DNA of 64,000 nucleotides from Bacillus sp. Marseille-Q1617. GTDB lineage: Bacteria > Bacillota > Bacilli > Bacillales > Bacillaceae_B. Each line of letters opens with the position of its first letter. The stretch's first letter is position 1. The DNA lies in contig NZ_CAHJXM010000001.1 of the NCBI RefSeq assembly GCF_903645295.1, forward strand, positions 1,303,501 through 1,367,500, given 5' to 3'. The translations under genes and the position numbers were made by a program. The notes under the pieces are model-generated. The model searched no databases. It was not told the DNA's origin and saw only the letters and a list, made by a program, of their open reading frames with translations. Below, piece by piece: positions 17,036 to 25,344 of this stretch.

Positions 17036-18418
17036 TCAAACGGTATTCCGCTGATCCGCGTTGCTCATCTTACCGGTACCGATCGAGTTTAGACGCTCTA
17101 CCAGTTCAGTACCGAATGGAGAAGGTGCTGCATTTGATTCCAGCACGGTATCTTTAAGTTCATAAGCATTCGACCCGTGTTCTGTGAAATCAAGTCCTGA
17201 CAATTCTTCTTCTCTTGATACCCGTATGCTTGAGAATCTGGTGACGATGAACAGGAAGCCGCCAACTGTGACTGTTGTCCACGCGATTACAGCTGCAATC
17301 CCCAACGATTGTACCGCAAGTAATGAAGCGCCGCCGCCGTAAAATAATCCGTTTTGGATATCGAATAGCCCGACCGCTGCAGTTCCCCAAATGCCGCATA
17401 TACCATGCACTGCAATGGCACCTACAGGGTCATCAATCTTGAATTTTGAATCAAGAATTGTTACAGACTCCACGAGAATGACACCGGCAATGAGCCCGAT
17501 GATGAGAGAGCCTGCCAATGATACGTTAGCACATCCTGCTGTGATTCCGACTAATCCTCCCAATGCTCCGTTGAGGGTCAAGGATGGATCGACCCTTTTG
17601 AATCTGATTAACGTATATAGGGCTGACGAAAGGATTGCGGCAGATGCTGAGAATAATGTTGTTGTGATGACGCGAGGCACCAGTTCAGGGTCTGCTGCCA
17701 AGCTGCTGCCTCCATTGAATCCGAACCAGCCGAACCAGAGAATAAAGACACCGAGTGCTCCTAAAGGGATATTGTGACCTGGAATGGCATTTGCTTTACC
17801 TTTGGAGTATTTTCCGATACGGGCACCCAAGAATAAGACCGTTATAAGAGCCCCTACAGCTCCTGTTAAATGAACGACTGTAGATCCGGCAAAGTCAACA
17901 AACCCCATTTCAGAAATCCATCCGCCGCCCCACACCCAATGGCCGACAACGGGATAAATAGCACCTGTCATGACGATCGTCAATAAAATATAACTTTTCA
18001 GTTTCATACGTTCGGCAACGGCTCCCGAGATGATTGTGGCACAGGTGGCGGCAAATACTGATTGGAAAAGGAAGAAGCCGATATCTTCACGCCCTGCAAG
18101 AAAGAAGCTGTCAATTCCGATGAATCCATTGGCACTGCTGCCAAACATCAATCCAAAACCAATAATGAAATAGAGTACGGATGCTATTGAAACGGTGAGG
18201 AAATTTTTCATCAAGATATTAAGCGCGTTTTTTGCACGGGTGAATCCCGTTTCGACCATTGCAAAACCGGCATGCATGAAGAATACCAGAAAGGCGGCAA
18301 TCATGACCCACATAGAGTCCATAGAAGCTTGAACGGTTTCTGTTGATGGGGCAGCGGCTAGAGCGGAAGTACTAATACCAAGTGACAGAAGCAGCAATAC
18401 AGTAATTTTTTTAATCAA
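17036..18418 (-). CDS. amtB: Ammonium transporter AmtB/NrgA
   Basis: Amt/Mep/Rh family channel of 460 residues with a cleavable-looking N-terminal signal (residues 1-22, ending ALAAA) and eleven predicted helices. Family hallmarks are FFMHAGFAMVETGF, the pore region CATIISGAVAERMK, and the twin-His area with DFAGSTVVHLTGAVGAL and AIAVHGICGIWG. The cytoplasmic tail of about 60 residues is long. It conducts ammonium/ammonia into the cell and is normally gated by GlnK. The gene lies 68 nt after glnK and shares its promoter; gene order is glnK-amtB, the reverse of B. subtilis nrgAB. The two TnrA/GlnR-type boxes upstream of glnK suggest nitrogen-limited expression. Confidence 0.96.
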   Translation of the reverse strand: MIKKITVLLLLSLGISTSALAAAPSTETVQASMDSMWVMIAAFLVFFMHAGFAMVETGFTRAKNALNILMKNFLTVSIASVLYFIIGFGLMFGSSANGFIGIDSFFLAGREDIGFFLFQSVFAATCATIISGAVAERMKLKSYILLTIVMTGAIYPVVGHWVWGGGWISEMGFVDFAGSTVVHLTGAVGALITVLFLGARIGKYSKGKANAIPGHNIPLGALGVFILWFGWFGFNGGSSLAADPELVPRVITTTLFSASAAILSSALYTLIRFKRVDPSLTLNGALGGLVGITAGCANVSLAGSLIIGLIAGVILVESVTILDSKFKIDDPVGAIAVHGICGIWGTAAVGLFDIQNGLFYGGGASLLAVQSLGIAAVIAWTTVTVGGFLFIVTRFSSIRVSREEELSGLDFTEHGSNAYELKDTVLESNAAPSPFGTELVERLNSIGTGKMSNADQRNTV

Positions 18419-18486
18419 TGATATCCCTCCGATTGTTAAATAATAAGTGTTTTATAAACAGTTGTTCCTTTTTATGAAAGAGTGAT

Positions 18487-18828
18487 TTATAGAACTGCTT
18501 TTTTTCCGCGTTCTCCTGTGCGGATCCGGACAACCTCTTCAACTGGGTAAATAAAAATCTTCCCGTCCCCGACGGTTTCAGTACTGCACTGTTCCACTAT
18601 CAGGTCAATGATTCCTTCCACTTGATCATCGTCGACAACCATTTCTACCTTAACGCGCGGAACCAGATTGATTTCAAACTTATTTCCGCGAAAGATTCCC
18701 TGTTTTCCTTTCTGCTTCCCGCATCCGGCTGCTTCGGAAACCGTTAATCCGCTGAATCCCCGATGACTCAGGGACTCACGTAATGAAATAAAAGCCTCTG
18801 CCCGAATGATCGCTTCCACTTTTTTCAT
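18487..18828 (-). CDS. glnK: Nitrogen regulatory PII protein GlnK
   Basis: PII signal protein of 113 residues. It starts MKKVEAIIRAEAF, has the T-loop KGKQGIFRGNKFEINLVPRV and the C-terminal TGERG nucleotide-binding signature. It senses ATP/ADP and 2-oxoglutarate and blocks AmtB or sequesters TnrA. The T-loop tyrosines 46 and 51 of enterobacterial GlnB, the latter being the uridylylation site, are both Phe here, so control is by ligand binding only, as expected in bacilli. AAGGAGG precedes the ATG. It heads a glnK-amtB operon behind two TnrA boxes and a cre-like site. Confidence 0.95.
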   Translation of the reverse strand: MKKVEAIIRAEAFISLRESLSHRGFSGLTVSEAAGCGKQKGKQGIFRGNKFEINLVPRVKVEMVVDDDQVEGIIDLIVEQCSTETVGDGKIFIYPVEEVVRIRTGERGKKAVL

Positions 18829-18863
18829 GGATTTTCCTCCTTAAAGACTGTTTTGTATTTTGA

Positions 18864-18880
18864 TGTAAGGTTTTATAACA
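18864..18880. promoter_or_regulatory. TnrA/GlnR box 1 (proximal)
   Basis: TGTAAGGTTTTATAACA fits TGTNANAWWWTMTNACA at all positions but one. It is centred about 44 nt upstream of the glnK start codon, so it may lie downstream of the transcription start and act negatively. Confidence 0.7.
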
Positions 18881-18942
18881 TCAATTTGTTATATTATTTA
18901 TCATATTCAGAAAATAACAAAATATCAAGTACTATTTTTTGA

Positions 18943-18956
18943 TGTAAGCGTTTTAA
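18943..18956. promoter_or_regulatory. cre-like site (CcpA) next to a TnrA box
   Basis: TGTAAGCGTTTTAA matches the cre consensus TGWAARCGYTWNCW at 13 of 14 positions and directly abuts the distal TnrA box. CcpA control of this operon is inferred only. Confidence 0.45.
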
Positions 18957-18973
18957 TGTTAAAAAACCTTACA
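18957..18973. promoter_or_regulatory. TnrA/GlnR box 2 (distal)
   Basis: TGTTAAAAAACCTTACA has the TGTNA-N7-TNACA frame of TnrA/GlnR sites with one deviation in the centre. A site about 137 nt upstream of the glnK start fits activation of a promoter some 50 nt further downstream. Confidence 0.7.
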
Positions 18974-19061
18974 TAAATAATAATATTTGTAGACCCCGAA
19001 TCAAAATAATGTATCTGGAAACGCCGTTGTTGATAATAATGGGGGTTTACATAGCTATAAA

Positions 19062-19092
19062 AAACAAGCTATTAAAATTAAATAGCTTGTTT
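19062..19092. terminator. Terminator downstream of the MATE gene
   Basis: The 12-bp perfect stem AAACAAGCTATT/AATAGCTTGTTT carries A and T tracts. It lies 29 nt beyond the end of the exporter gene on the minus strand. Confidence 0.8.
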
Positions 19093-19120
19093 GCGGATTG
19101 AGGTATGATTATGTGATTCT

Positions 19121-20479
19121 CTAATTTTCTAATTCTTTCCTTGTTACAAAACCTTTTTTCATCCATACTTTGGAGCGCCATCGCTTCAGCATGATTAATC
19201 CTCTCAGCCATTCATCTGCAATGAAGGAAATCCAAATGCCGATAAGTCCGAGACCGAACCAGATTCCGAGTACATACGACAAGGTGACACTGACACCCCA
19301 CATCGAAAGGATACCCATATAGACTGGGAAGCGGACATCACCAGTGGCCCTTAATGAATTGATGACGACCAGGTTAAAGCTTCTGCCTGGCTCCAGGATG
19401 ATGGTTAAATAGATTAATATTTTTCCGAGTGAGATAATTTGTTCATTATCTGTGAAAATACGGAACAGAGGATCTGCAAATAGTGTAAAGATCCCCGCCA
19501 TTGCGAGTGAAATAACAATGGCGATTTTTAAGCTTTTCAAGCACCTCTCGTACGCACTTTCGTAATCTCTTGCACCTACCAGGTGTCCAATCAATATTTG
19601 TGTCCCCTGACTGATGGCTACACTGAATAAAAAGATGAACATCATTAGGTTCTGTGCGTACACTTTTGTAGTGAGTGCATGGGTGCCCATGCTTGCGATA
19701 AAGTACGTAATGACCATTTGCGAACCATTATAAGATAAATGTTCCCCTGCTGACGGAATCCCGATGCGCAGCAAATTCTTTATATGGGAAAAAGGAAGAC
19801 TGAATAACTTTTTAATCGGTAAAGCGGAAGGTATTCTCTTCCTGATCACGATGATCCCGGCAATAAGCCCAAGCAGCCTGGATGTGATTGTTGAAATGGC
19901 CACACCTTCAACCCCTAAAACAGGGATGCCGAAAGGTCCGAAAATAAACAAGTAATTGCCGATCACGTTGATGATATTCATTCCGATCGTGATGTACATG
20001 GCATCTTTCGTATAGCCGTAGCTCCTCATGATCGACCCGGCAGTCATGATAAGCGCCTGTATAAATGCGAATCCACCTACGATTTTTAGATAAGATGACG
20101 CCTCATCCATCAATGACTGTGGCAGATCCATGGAAGAAAGTATCGGTTTACTGAATAGAATCAAAGCAATGCTTAGTAATAGTCCGAACAGAAGATTCAC
20201 GGCGAGTGAAACGAGAGAAATCTCTCCTGCGAATGTATCCTCTTTCGCTCCTAAATGCTGTGCTACAAGTATCGCCGTGCCGGTAGCGACAAAGCCGAAC
20301 ATCACAATGATGAGGGACAGGATTTGATTGGAAACTCCGACAGCGGCCACGGAATCATCAGAGTATTGGCTGAGCATGAGTGTGTCGGCATTCCCCATGA
20401 GCATATGAAGAAAGATTTCAATGAAGATAGGCCATGTGAGAGCAAACAAGGTCATCTTTTTCGTTGTATTTTTAGTCAT
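19121..20479 (-). CDS. yisQ: MATE family multidrug/Na+-coupled exporter (YisQ-like)
   Basis: Polytopic protein of 452 residues with twelve predicted helices in two MatE halves. It starts TLFALTWPIFIEIFLHMLMG and carries NADTLMLSQYSDDSVAAVG, the helix 1-2 pattern of the family. The middle region includes GVEGVAISTITSRLLGL. It likely exports cationic drugs or metabolites against Na+ or H+. B. subtilis has a MATE gene, yisQ, near asnO, so the context supports orthology. The gene appears to be a single transcription unit, with hairpins on both sides. Confidence 0.88.
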   Translation of the reverse strand: MTKNTTKKMTLFALTWPIFIEIFLHMLMGNADTLMLSQYSDDSVAAVGVSNQILSLIIVMFGFVATGTAILVAQHLGAKEDTFAGEISLVSLAVNLLFGLLLSIALILFSKPILSSMDLPQSLMDEASSYLKIVGGFAFIQALIMTAGSIMRSYGYTKDAMYITIGMNIINVIGNYLFIFGPFGIPVLGVEGVAISTITSRLLGLIAGIIVIRKRIPSALPIKKLFSLPFSHIKNLLRIGIPSAGEHLSYNGSQMVITYFIASMGTHALTTKVYAQNLMMFIFLFSVAISQGTQILIGHLVGARDYESAYERCLKSLKIAIVISLAMAGIFTLFADPLFRIFTDNEQIISLGKILIYLTIILEPGRSFNLVVINSLRATGDVRFPVYMGILSMWGVSVTLSYVLGIWFGLGLIGIWISFIADEWLRGLIMLKRWRSKVWMKKGFVTRKELEN

Positions 20480-20522
20480 AAAATTACTCCTTGCTATGAA
20501 AAGTTCGGATAAAAGAGAGAAG

Positions 20523-20552
20523 GGGACTAACTCATCAAAATGAGTTAGTCCC
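20523..20552 (-). terminator. Hairpin between bbmA and the MATE gene
   Basis: The perfect 13-bp stem GGGACTAACTCAT/ATGAGTTAGTCCC has a 4-nt loop, 21 nt past the bbmA stop. The following minus-strand tract is pyrimidine rich but has no pure T run, so termination may be incomplete. Confidence 0.65.
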
Positions 20553-20572
20553 GTGGTTACAAGCGAACAACG

Positions 20573-22333
20573 TTAAAGATGAAGGATGGCAAAACCGAAT
20601 TCTTCAAGTTCAACTTCAATGGTTTCTGCTTCGGCAGCGAATTCTTCATTATTCCATAGGTTGACGATCTTCTTTCCTTTTAAATCAAAGGGCAGCGAGT
20701 AAGTTGTCTCTTCATCCTTGCAATTCAGAAGAATGAAGATGGTATCTTCCCCATTTGATTTAGTGAAAGCGATGCATCCTTCATGGAGTTCGGCCGGTAA
20801 GAAAGAAAGGTTCCCTTCATTAGCAAGCAGTGGATGGGAACGGCGAAGCTCGATGTGTTTTTGTATATGGTGGAAAAGTGCTTCGTTATGTTTTTCCTTT
20901 TCCCATGGGAAGCATTTTCTGCACCCTGGATCTTGGGCACCGGTCATACCGATTTCGTCTCCGTAATATATACATGGTGTCCCTGTGAAAGACAGCATGA
21001 AGCTATATATCTGTTTCAGTCTGCGTATATCCTCTCCGCACTCTGTCAGTATTCTCGGGGTGTCATGACTCCCAACCAGGTTAAAGTTCACTTCGGTGAC
21101 ATTTTTCGGGTACATATGGATGACGCTAGTCAAATTCTCAACAAATTGAGCCGGAGAGATGGATTGTTTGGCAAACAGGTTTATCATATTCGTTGTGAAA
21201 GGGTAGTTCATGACCGCGTCAAACTGATCACCCCTCAGCCAAGGCATTGAATCGTGCCATATTTCTCCGAGGATATACAAATCAGGTTTGATCGATTTTA
21301 CTTCTCTTCTAAAATCCCTCCAGAACTGGTGATCCACTTCGTTTGCGACATCAAGGCGCCAGCCGTCGATATCGAACTCCTTCACCCAATACCGTCCGAC
21401 GTCGAGTAAATAATCGCGTACTTCTTTGTTTTCGGTGTTTAATTTAGGCATGGAAGCCTCAAAAGCGAACGTCTCATAATTCGGCGGTATACTCTCAGTA
21501 TTCAATGGGAATTCCCTCACATGAAACCAGTCGCGGTAAGGCGATTTTTCACCATTCTTCAGAACATCCTGAAAGTGTGAGAAATAGAAGCCGCTGTGAT
21601 TGAAAACGGCATCCAGCATGACTTTTATTCCGTTATCATGACATGTACGCACTAATTCCTTCAACGTTTCTTTTGTGCCGAATTGCGGATCGATTTCGAA
21701 ATAGTCGATTGTATCATATTTGTGATTGGAATGAGCCTTGAAGATTGGAGTGAAATATATCCCTGAGATGCCTAATTCTCTGAGGTAAGGGATGTTTTCG
21801 ATGACCCCTTCCAGATCGCCGCCGAAGAAATTTGTTCTTGAAGGGTCTGTGCTGTTCCATTCAAGGGTTCCCTTCGGATCGTTCTTTCTGTTGCCATTTG
21901 CAAATCGTTCAGGGAAGATTTGATACCAGACCGTGTTTTTTACCCACGAAGGAGCCTGAAAAACATCAATTGAATTTAAGAATGGAAAACAAAAATAATC
22001 ACCGATGTCCGCCGAAGGATGATCGGAAAACCCTTTTTCTCCATAAAAAATTTCCTTATCTCCGTCATTCAGGAGAAAACCGTAACGGAGGCGCCTGAAA
22101 GGAGGTTTCAATGAAGCGAACCAGTAATCGAATAGTTGATCGGTACCTGACAAGATCATTTCTTTTTTATCATAAATCCACTCCCCGTTTTCCCAATGAT
22201 ACGGGTCGCCGTGGAGGAGAACTGCGGTTTTAATATCATTTTTCTTCGTTCTTATTCTGATATGGAGCTCTTCATTAGTGCAAGCGTATGCATAATTATC
22301 TTTTGGACGATGATAAATCGCTTCTAGTAACAT
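20573..22333 (-). CDS. bbmA: Intracellular maltogenic amylase / neopullulanase (GH13)
   Basis: GH13 enzyme of 586 residues. An N-terminal beta-sandwich of about 120 residues is typical of neopullulanase and cyclomaltodextrinase. The catalytic barrel regions are MLDAVFNHSG (I), DGWRLDVANEVD (II, nucleophile Asp), ILGEIWHD (III, Glu) and VGSHDTPR (IV). No signal peptide, so it acts on imported maltodextrins in the cytosol. It is transcribed away from mdxEFG, the arrangement expected of a shared control region; B. subtilis has the comparable yvdF/bbmA beside mdxEFG. AAGGAGG precedes the ATG. Exact preference (maltogenic, neopullulanase or cyclodextrinase) cannot be told from sequence alone. Confidence 0.92.
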   Translation of the reverse strand: MLLEAIYHRPKDNYAYACTNEELHIRIRTKKNDIKTAVLLHGDPYHWENGEWIYDKKEMILSGTDQLFDYWFASLKPPFRRLRYGFLLNDGDKEIFYGEKGFSDHPSADIGDYFCFPFLNSIDVFQAPSWVKNTVWYQIFPERFANGNRKNDPKGTLEWNSTDPSRTNFFGGDLEGVIENIPYLRELGISGIYFTPIFKAHSNHKYDTIDYFEIDPQFGTKETLKELVRTCHDNGIKVMLDAVFNHSGFYFSHFQDVLKNGEKSPYRDWFHVREFPLNTESIPPNYETFAFEASMPKLNTENKEVRDYLLDVGRYWVKEFDIDGWRLDVANEVDHQFWRDFRREVKSIKPDLYILGEIWHDSMPWLRGDQFDAVMNYPFTTNMINLFAKQSISPAQFVENLTSVIHMYPKNVTEVNFNLVGSHDTPRILTECGEDIRRLKQIYSFMLSFTGTPCIYYGDEIGMTGAQDPGCRKCFPWEKEKHNEALFHHIQKHIELRRSHPLLANEGNLSFLPAELHEGCIAFTKSNGEDTIFILLNCKDEETTYSLPFDLKGKKIVNLWNNEEFAAEAETIEVELEEFGFAILHL

Positions 22334-22365
22334 CCGTGTATCCTCCTTTTTGCATTTTCATTTAA

Positions 22366-22380
22366 AGAGTAGTCTACTCT
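22366..22380. promoter_or_regulatory. Perfect inverted repeat in the bbmA leader
   Basis: AGAGTAGTCTACTCT is a perfect 7-bp palindrome around one base, located 33-47 nt before bbmA. It looks like an operator; the binding protein is not known. Confidence 0.45.
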
Positions 22381-22412
22381 CAGAGTGTTGTCAATAAAAC
22401 AAATCTTCAACG

Positions 22413-22426
22413 TGGAAGCGTTTTAA
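22413..22426. promoter_or_regulatory. cre-like site between bbmA and mdxE
   Basis: TGGAAGCGTTTTAA matches cre at 12 of 14 positions and lies in the divergent control region, suggesting CcpA or LacI-type repression. Confidence 0.45.
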
Positions 22427-22463
22427 TATTTTTCTATAAAACTCAAAAATATTTAAAAAACTA

Positions 22464-22491
22464 TTGCTAAATCATATTTAATTTGTATAAT
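22464..22491 (+). promoter_or_regulatory. Predicted SigA promoter of mdxE
   Basis: TTGCTA, 16-nt spacer, TATAAT. Operator-like sequences begin 14 nt downstream. Confidence 0.6.
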
Positions 22492-22504
22492 AGGTAATAG
22501 GTTG

Positions 22505-22579
22505 TGCAATCGCTTTCACACATAATTGTAAGCGGTGTCTATTGCACCGGATTCTAGTTGTGTGTGCAAACGGTTGTAC
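22505..22579. promoter_or_regulatory. Operator-like sites in the mdxE leader
   Basis: TGCAATCGCTTTCA (22505-22518) matches cre at 12 of 14 positions. TGCAAACGGTTGTA (22565-22578) is a near palindrome of the LacI-family type with a central CG. Both lie downstream of the predicted start of transcription, where bound CcpA or MdxR would block elongation. Confidence 0.45.
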
Positions 22580-22622
22580 AATCGGGGAAATATTATTTTA
22601 CCTATACTTAGGAGGGGTCAAG

Positions 22623-23903
22623 ATGAAGAAAGCATTATCATTATTAATGGTAGTTATGCTTGTTTTAGGGGCGTTGGCTGCTTGTGGTCCTAACCGTGAA
22701 GAACAGTCTTCAGGAAACAAAGACAGCGAGAAAAAAGCTGACGATGCTAACAAGCCTGAAAAACTGGTTATCTGGGAAGACCAAGAGAAAACTGGATGGC
22801 TGGATGAAGTAGGTGCCAAGTTTACAGAAGAAACTGGTATCGAACTAGAAGTGAAAGAAGTAGAAATGGCTACTAAAATGAAAGAACAATTACGTTTGGA
22901 CGGTCCTGCCGGAACGGGTCCTGACGTTTTGACTTTACCACATGATCAAATTGGTGAACTTGCTCTTGCAGGTCACATTGCACCATTAGAGGTTGACGGG
23001 GAAATTGAAGACCGCTTCACTGAATCTTCAATGACAGCTCAAAGCTATGATGGAAAACTTTATGGTCTTCCTAAGTCTTCTGAAACGCCGGTATTTGTTT
23101 ATAACAAAGAATTGATGGAAGAAGCGCCAAAAACAATGGATGAAGTGTATACATTCGCTAAAGATTTCACGAAAGATGGAAACTACGGTTTCTTAGCGCT
23201 GTGGGATAACTTCTACTTCGCTCATGCTCCAATCGGTGGATTCGGCGGATATGTATTCGCTGAAAATGATGGAGCTTTAGATTCAAAAGACCTTGGCTTG
23301 AACAATGAAGGTGCTGTAGAAGGTACTGAATACATTCAAAAATGGTACACAGAAGGTTTATTCCCTAAAGGTATCATTGGAGAAAACGGTGGTTCTGCAA
23401 TGGACGGGTTATTCGGTGAAGGAAAAGTTGCTTCGGTTATGAATGGACCATGGTCTTTCCAAGGTTACAAAGATGCAGGAATTGACATCGGCATTTCTGC
23501 TATGCCTAAGCTTCCAAACGGAGAGCCAATGAAAACATTCATGGGTGTTAAAGGATGGCATGTATCCGGATACTCTGAAAACAAAGAATGGGCTCAAAAG
23601 TTCATCGAGTTCATCACTCAGGATGAGTATGCTAAATTACGTTTCGAACAAACACAGGAAGTGCCGACAAACCAAGGGTTGATCGACGATCCTGCAATTG
23701 CTGAGAACCCAGGTGCCAAAGCGGTTGCTGAACAGTCTCAATATGCAGTTCCAATGCCTAACATTCAAGAAATGGGAGAGGTTTGGGGACCAATGGCTGA
23801 TTCACTTCAAACGGTTGTAACTGGTAAGCAAGAACCTAAGGCGGCTCTTGATGCAGCAGTTAAGCAAATCCAGCAAAATATCGAAGCGAATCATTCAAAT
23901 TAA
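22623..23903 (+). CDS. mdxE: Maltodextrin-binding lipoprotein MdxE
   Basis: Extracellular solute-binding protein family 1, 426 residues. Lipoprotein signal MKKALSLLMVVML... with lipobox LAAC, the acylated Cys near residue 22, then an acidic/lysine linker. Binding-domain motifs include KLVIWEDQE, LTLPHDQIGELALAGHIAPL and AVMNGPWSFQGY-like text typical of MalE. The start is ATG 22623 with AGGAGGGG 5 nt upstream, not the upstream in-frame codon at 22542. It captures maltodextrins outside the membrane and hands them to MdxFG. Codon use is strongly biased, as in highly expressed genes. A hairpin pair follows, which may raise its mRNA above that of the permeases. Confidence 0.94.
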   Translation: MKKALSLLMVVMLVLGALAACGPNREEQSSGNKDSEKKADDANKPEKLVIWEDQEKTGWLDEVGAKFTEETGIELEVKEVEMATKMKEQLRLDGPAGTGPDVLTLPHDQIGELALAGHIAPLEVDGEIEDRFTESSMTAQSYDGKLYGLPKSSETPVFVYNKELMEEAPKTMDEVYTFAKDFTKDGNYGFLALWDNFYFAHAPIGGFGGYVFAENDGALDSKDLGLNNEGAVEGTEYIQKWYTEGLFPKGIIGENGGSAMDGLFGEGKVASVMNGPWSFQGYKDAGIDIGISAMPKLPNGEPMKTFMGVKGWHVSGYSENKEWAQKFIEFITQDEYAKLRFEQTQEVPTNQGLIDDPAIAENPGAKAVAEQSQYAVPMPNIQEMGEVWGPMADSLQTVVTGKQEPKAALDAAVKQIQQNIEANHSN

Positions 23904-23911
23904 TGAAATTA

Positions 23912-23950
23912 TAGCGGTACCTTCTCCCAATGGAGAGGTACTGCTATCCT
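23912..23950 (+). terminator. Partial terminator between mdxE and mdxF
   Basis: TAGCGGTACCTTCTCC pairs with GGAGAGGTACTGCTA and is followed by a short T-rich tract (TCCTTTT). Probably allows read-through while lowering permease expression. Confidence 0.6.
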
Positions 23951-23962
23951 TTTAAGGACCTA

Positions 23963-24014
23963 TTCAAGGGCTTTAAGAGGAAGAAATACGTTTCTGCCTC
24001 CTAAAGCTCTTGAA
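23963..24014 (+). other. Long stem-loop between mdxE and mdxF
   Basis: Two 24-nt arms (23963-23986 and 23991-24014) pair except at three positions around a 4-nt loop. No T run follows. It could protect the 3' end of mdxE mRNA against exonucleases. Confidence 0.6.
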
Positions 24015-24055
24015 GCTTAAGTAAACAAGTTGAAGTATAGAAAGGGGACTATAGG

Positions 24056-25342
24056 ATGGAGCGACAATCCTATCAATCAAAACATAGAAAAACAGCGCTG
24101 GCCCTGTCCATCATCCCGGGACTCGGTCAGTTGTATCATAAGCAGTACGTAAAGGGCGGATTTTTCCTGGTCATGGCAGCCGCTTTTATCCTGGTATTCA
24201 GGGATTTGATCAGTTACGGTCTGTGGGGGATCATAACGCTTGGAACGGACGTATCCTACGGAGATCACTCCATCTTCCTGATGGTATATGGAATTCTCGC
24301 AATCATCGTTTTATTATTCGGAATCGGTTTTTATCTATTTAATTTACGAGATGCATATGTAAATGGAGAAAAGAGAGATAGAGGGGAACAGCTTAGCACA
24401 ATCAGAGAGCAATACAGAAACTTGGTAGATAACGGATTTCCTTATCTTATCATGTCCCCAGGCTTCCTGCTCCTTGTTTTCGTAGTCATCTTCCCGATCA
24501 TCTTCGTTGTCCTGCTGGCATTCACAAACTATGATCTTTATCATTCTCCGCCGGCAAAGCTGGTTGATTGGGTCGGGATTCAGAACTTTGTGGATATCTT
24601 TAAGATTGATATTTGGAGAGAAACATTCATTACTGTTTTAGCATGGACGCTTGTGTGGACATTTGGAGCGACGACACTTCAAGTATCTCTTGGGATTTTC
24701 CTGGCTATCCTCGTGAATCAAAAGGATCTGAAAGGAAAAGCGATTATTCGTACAGTATTCATTCTGCCTTGGGCAATTCCTGCATTCGTTTCCATTCTTG
24801 TTTTTGCAGGTATGTTCAATGAGTCGTTTGGGACGATCAACCGGGACATTCTCGCAGCCTTGGGAATTGGGGAGTTACCTTGGATGACAGAGCCGATGTA
24901 TACACGACTGGCTTTGATCTTCATTCAGACGTGGCTTGGATTCCCGTTCATTTTTGCCATGACAACTGGCGTGCTTCAATCGATTCCTGATGAATTGTAT
25001 GAGGCTGCGACGGTTGACGGAGCTTCGATATTCCAGAAGTTCAAGAATATCACACTGCCGCTTGTATTATTTGCGACGGCACCGATCATCATCACCCAAT
25101 ATACATTCAACTTTAACAACTTCAACGTTATTTATTTATTCAATGGCGGTGGTCCGGCTTTAACAGGCCAGAACGCAGGTGGGACAGATATCCTGATTTC
25201 ATGGATTTACAGCCTGACGATGACGTCGGCTCAATACTCCAAAGCAGCCGCCATCACATTACTGCTATCCATAATCGTCATCACAGTAGCGATCTGGCAG
25301 TTTAAACGCACGAAATCATTCCAAGAAGAGGATATGATGTAA
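24056..25342 (+). CDS. mdxF: Maltodextrin ABC transporter permease MdxF
   Basis: MalF-type permease of 428 residues. An N-terminal region (about residues 1-130) carries a short soluble stretch and three extra helices, as in Gram-positive MalF proteins. The core has six helices and the EAA loop ELYEAATVDGASIFQKFKNITLP, which docks with the ATPase. It imports maltodextrins with MdxG and MdxE. No ATP-binding gene lies in the cluster, so a shared ATPase of the MsmX type encoded elsewhere is expected, as in B. subtilis. AAAGGGG precedes the ATG. Confidence 0.93.
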   Translation: MERQSYQSKHRKTALALSIIPGLGQLYHKQYVKGGFFLVMAAAFILVFRDLISYGLWGIITLGTDVSYGDHSIFLMVYGILAIIVLLFGIGFYLFNLRDAYVNGEKRDRGEQLSTIREQYRNLVDNGFPYLIMSPGFLLLVFVVIFPIIFVVLLAFTNYDLYHSPPAKLVDWVGIQNFVDIFKIDIWRETFITVLAWTLVWTFGATTLQVSLGIFLAILVNQKDLKGKAIIRTVFILPWAIPAFVSILVFAGMFNESFGTINRDILAALGIGELPWMTEPMYTRLALIFIQTWLGFPFIFAMTTGVLQSIPDELYEAATVDGASIFQKFKNITLPLVLFATAPIIITQYTFNFNNFNVIYLFNGGGPALTGQNAGGTDILISWIYSLTMTSAQYSKAAAITLLLSIIVITVAIWQFKRTKSFQEEDMM

Positions 25343-25344
25343 AG

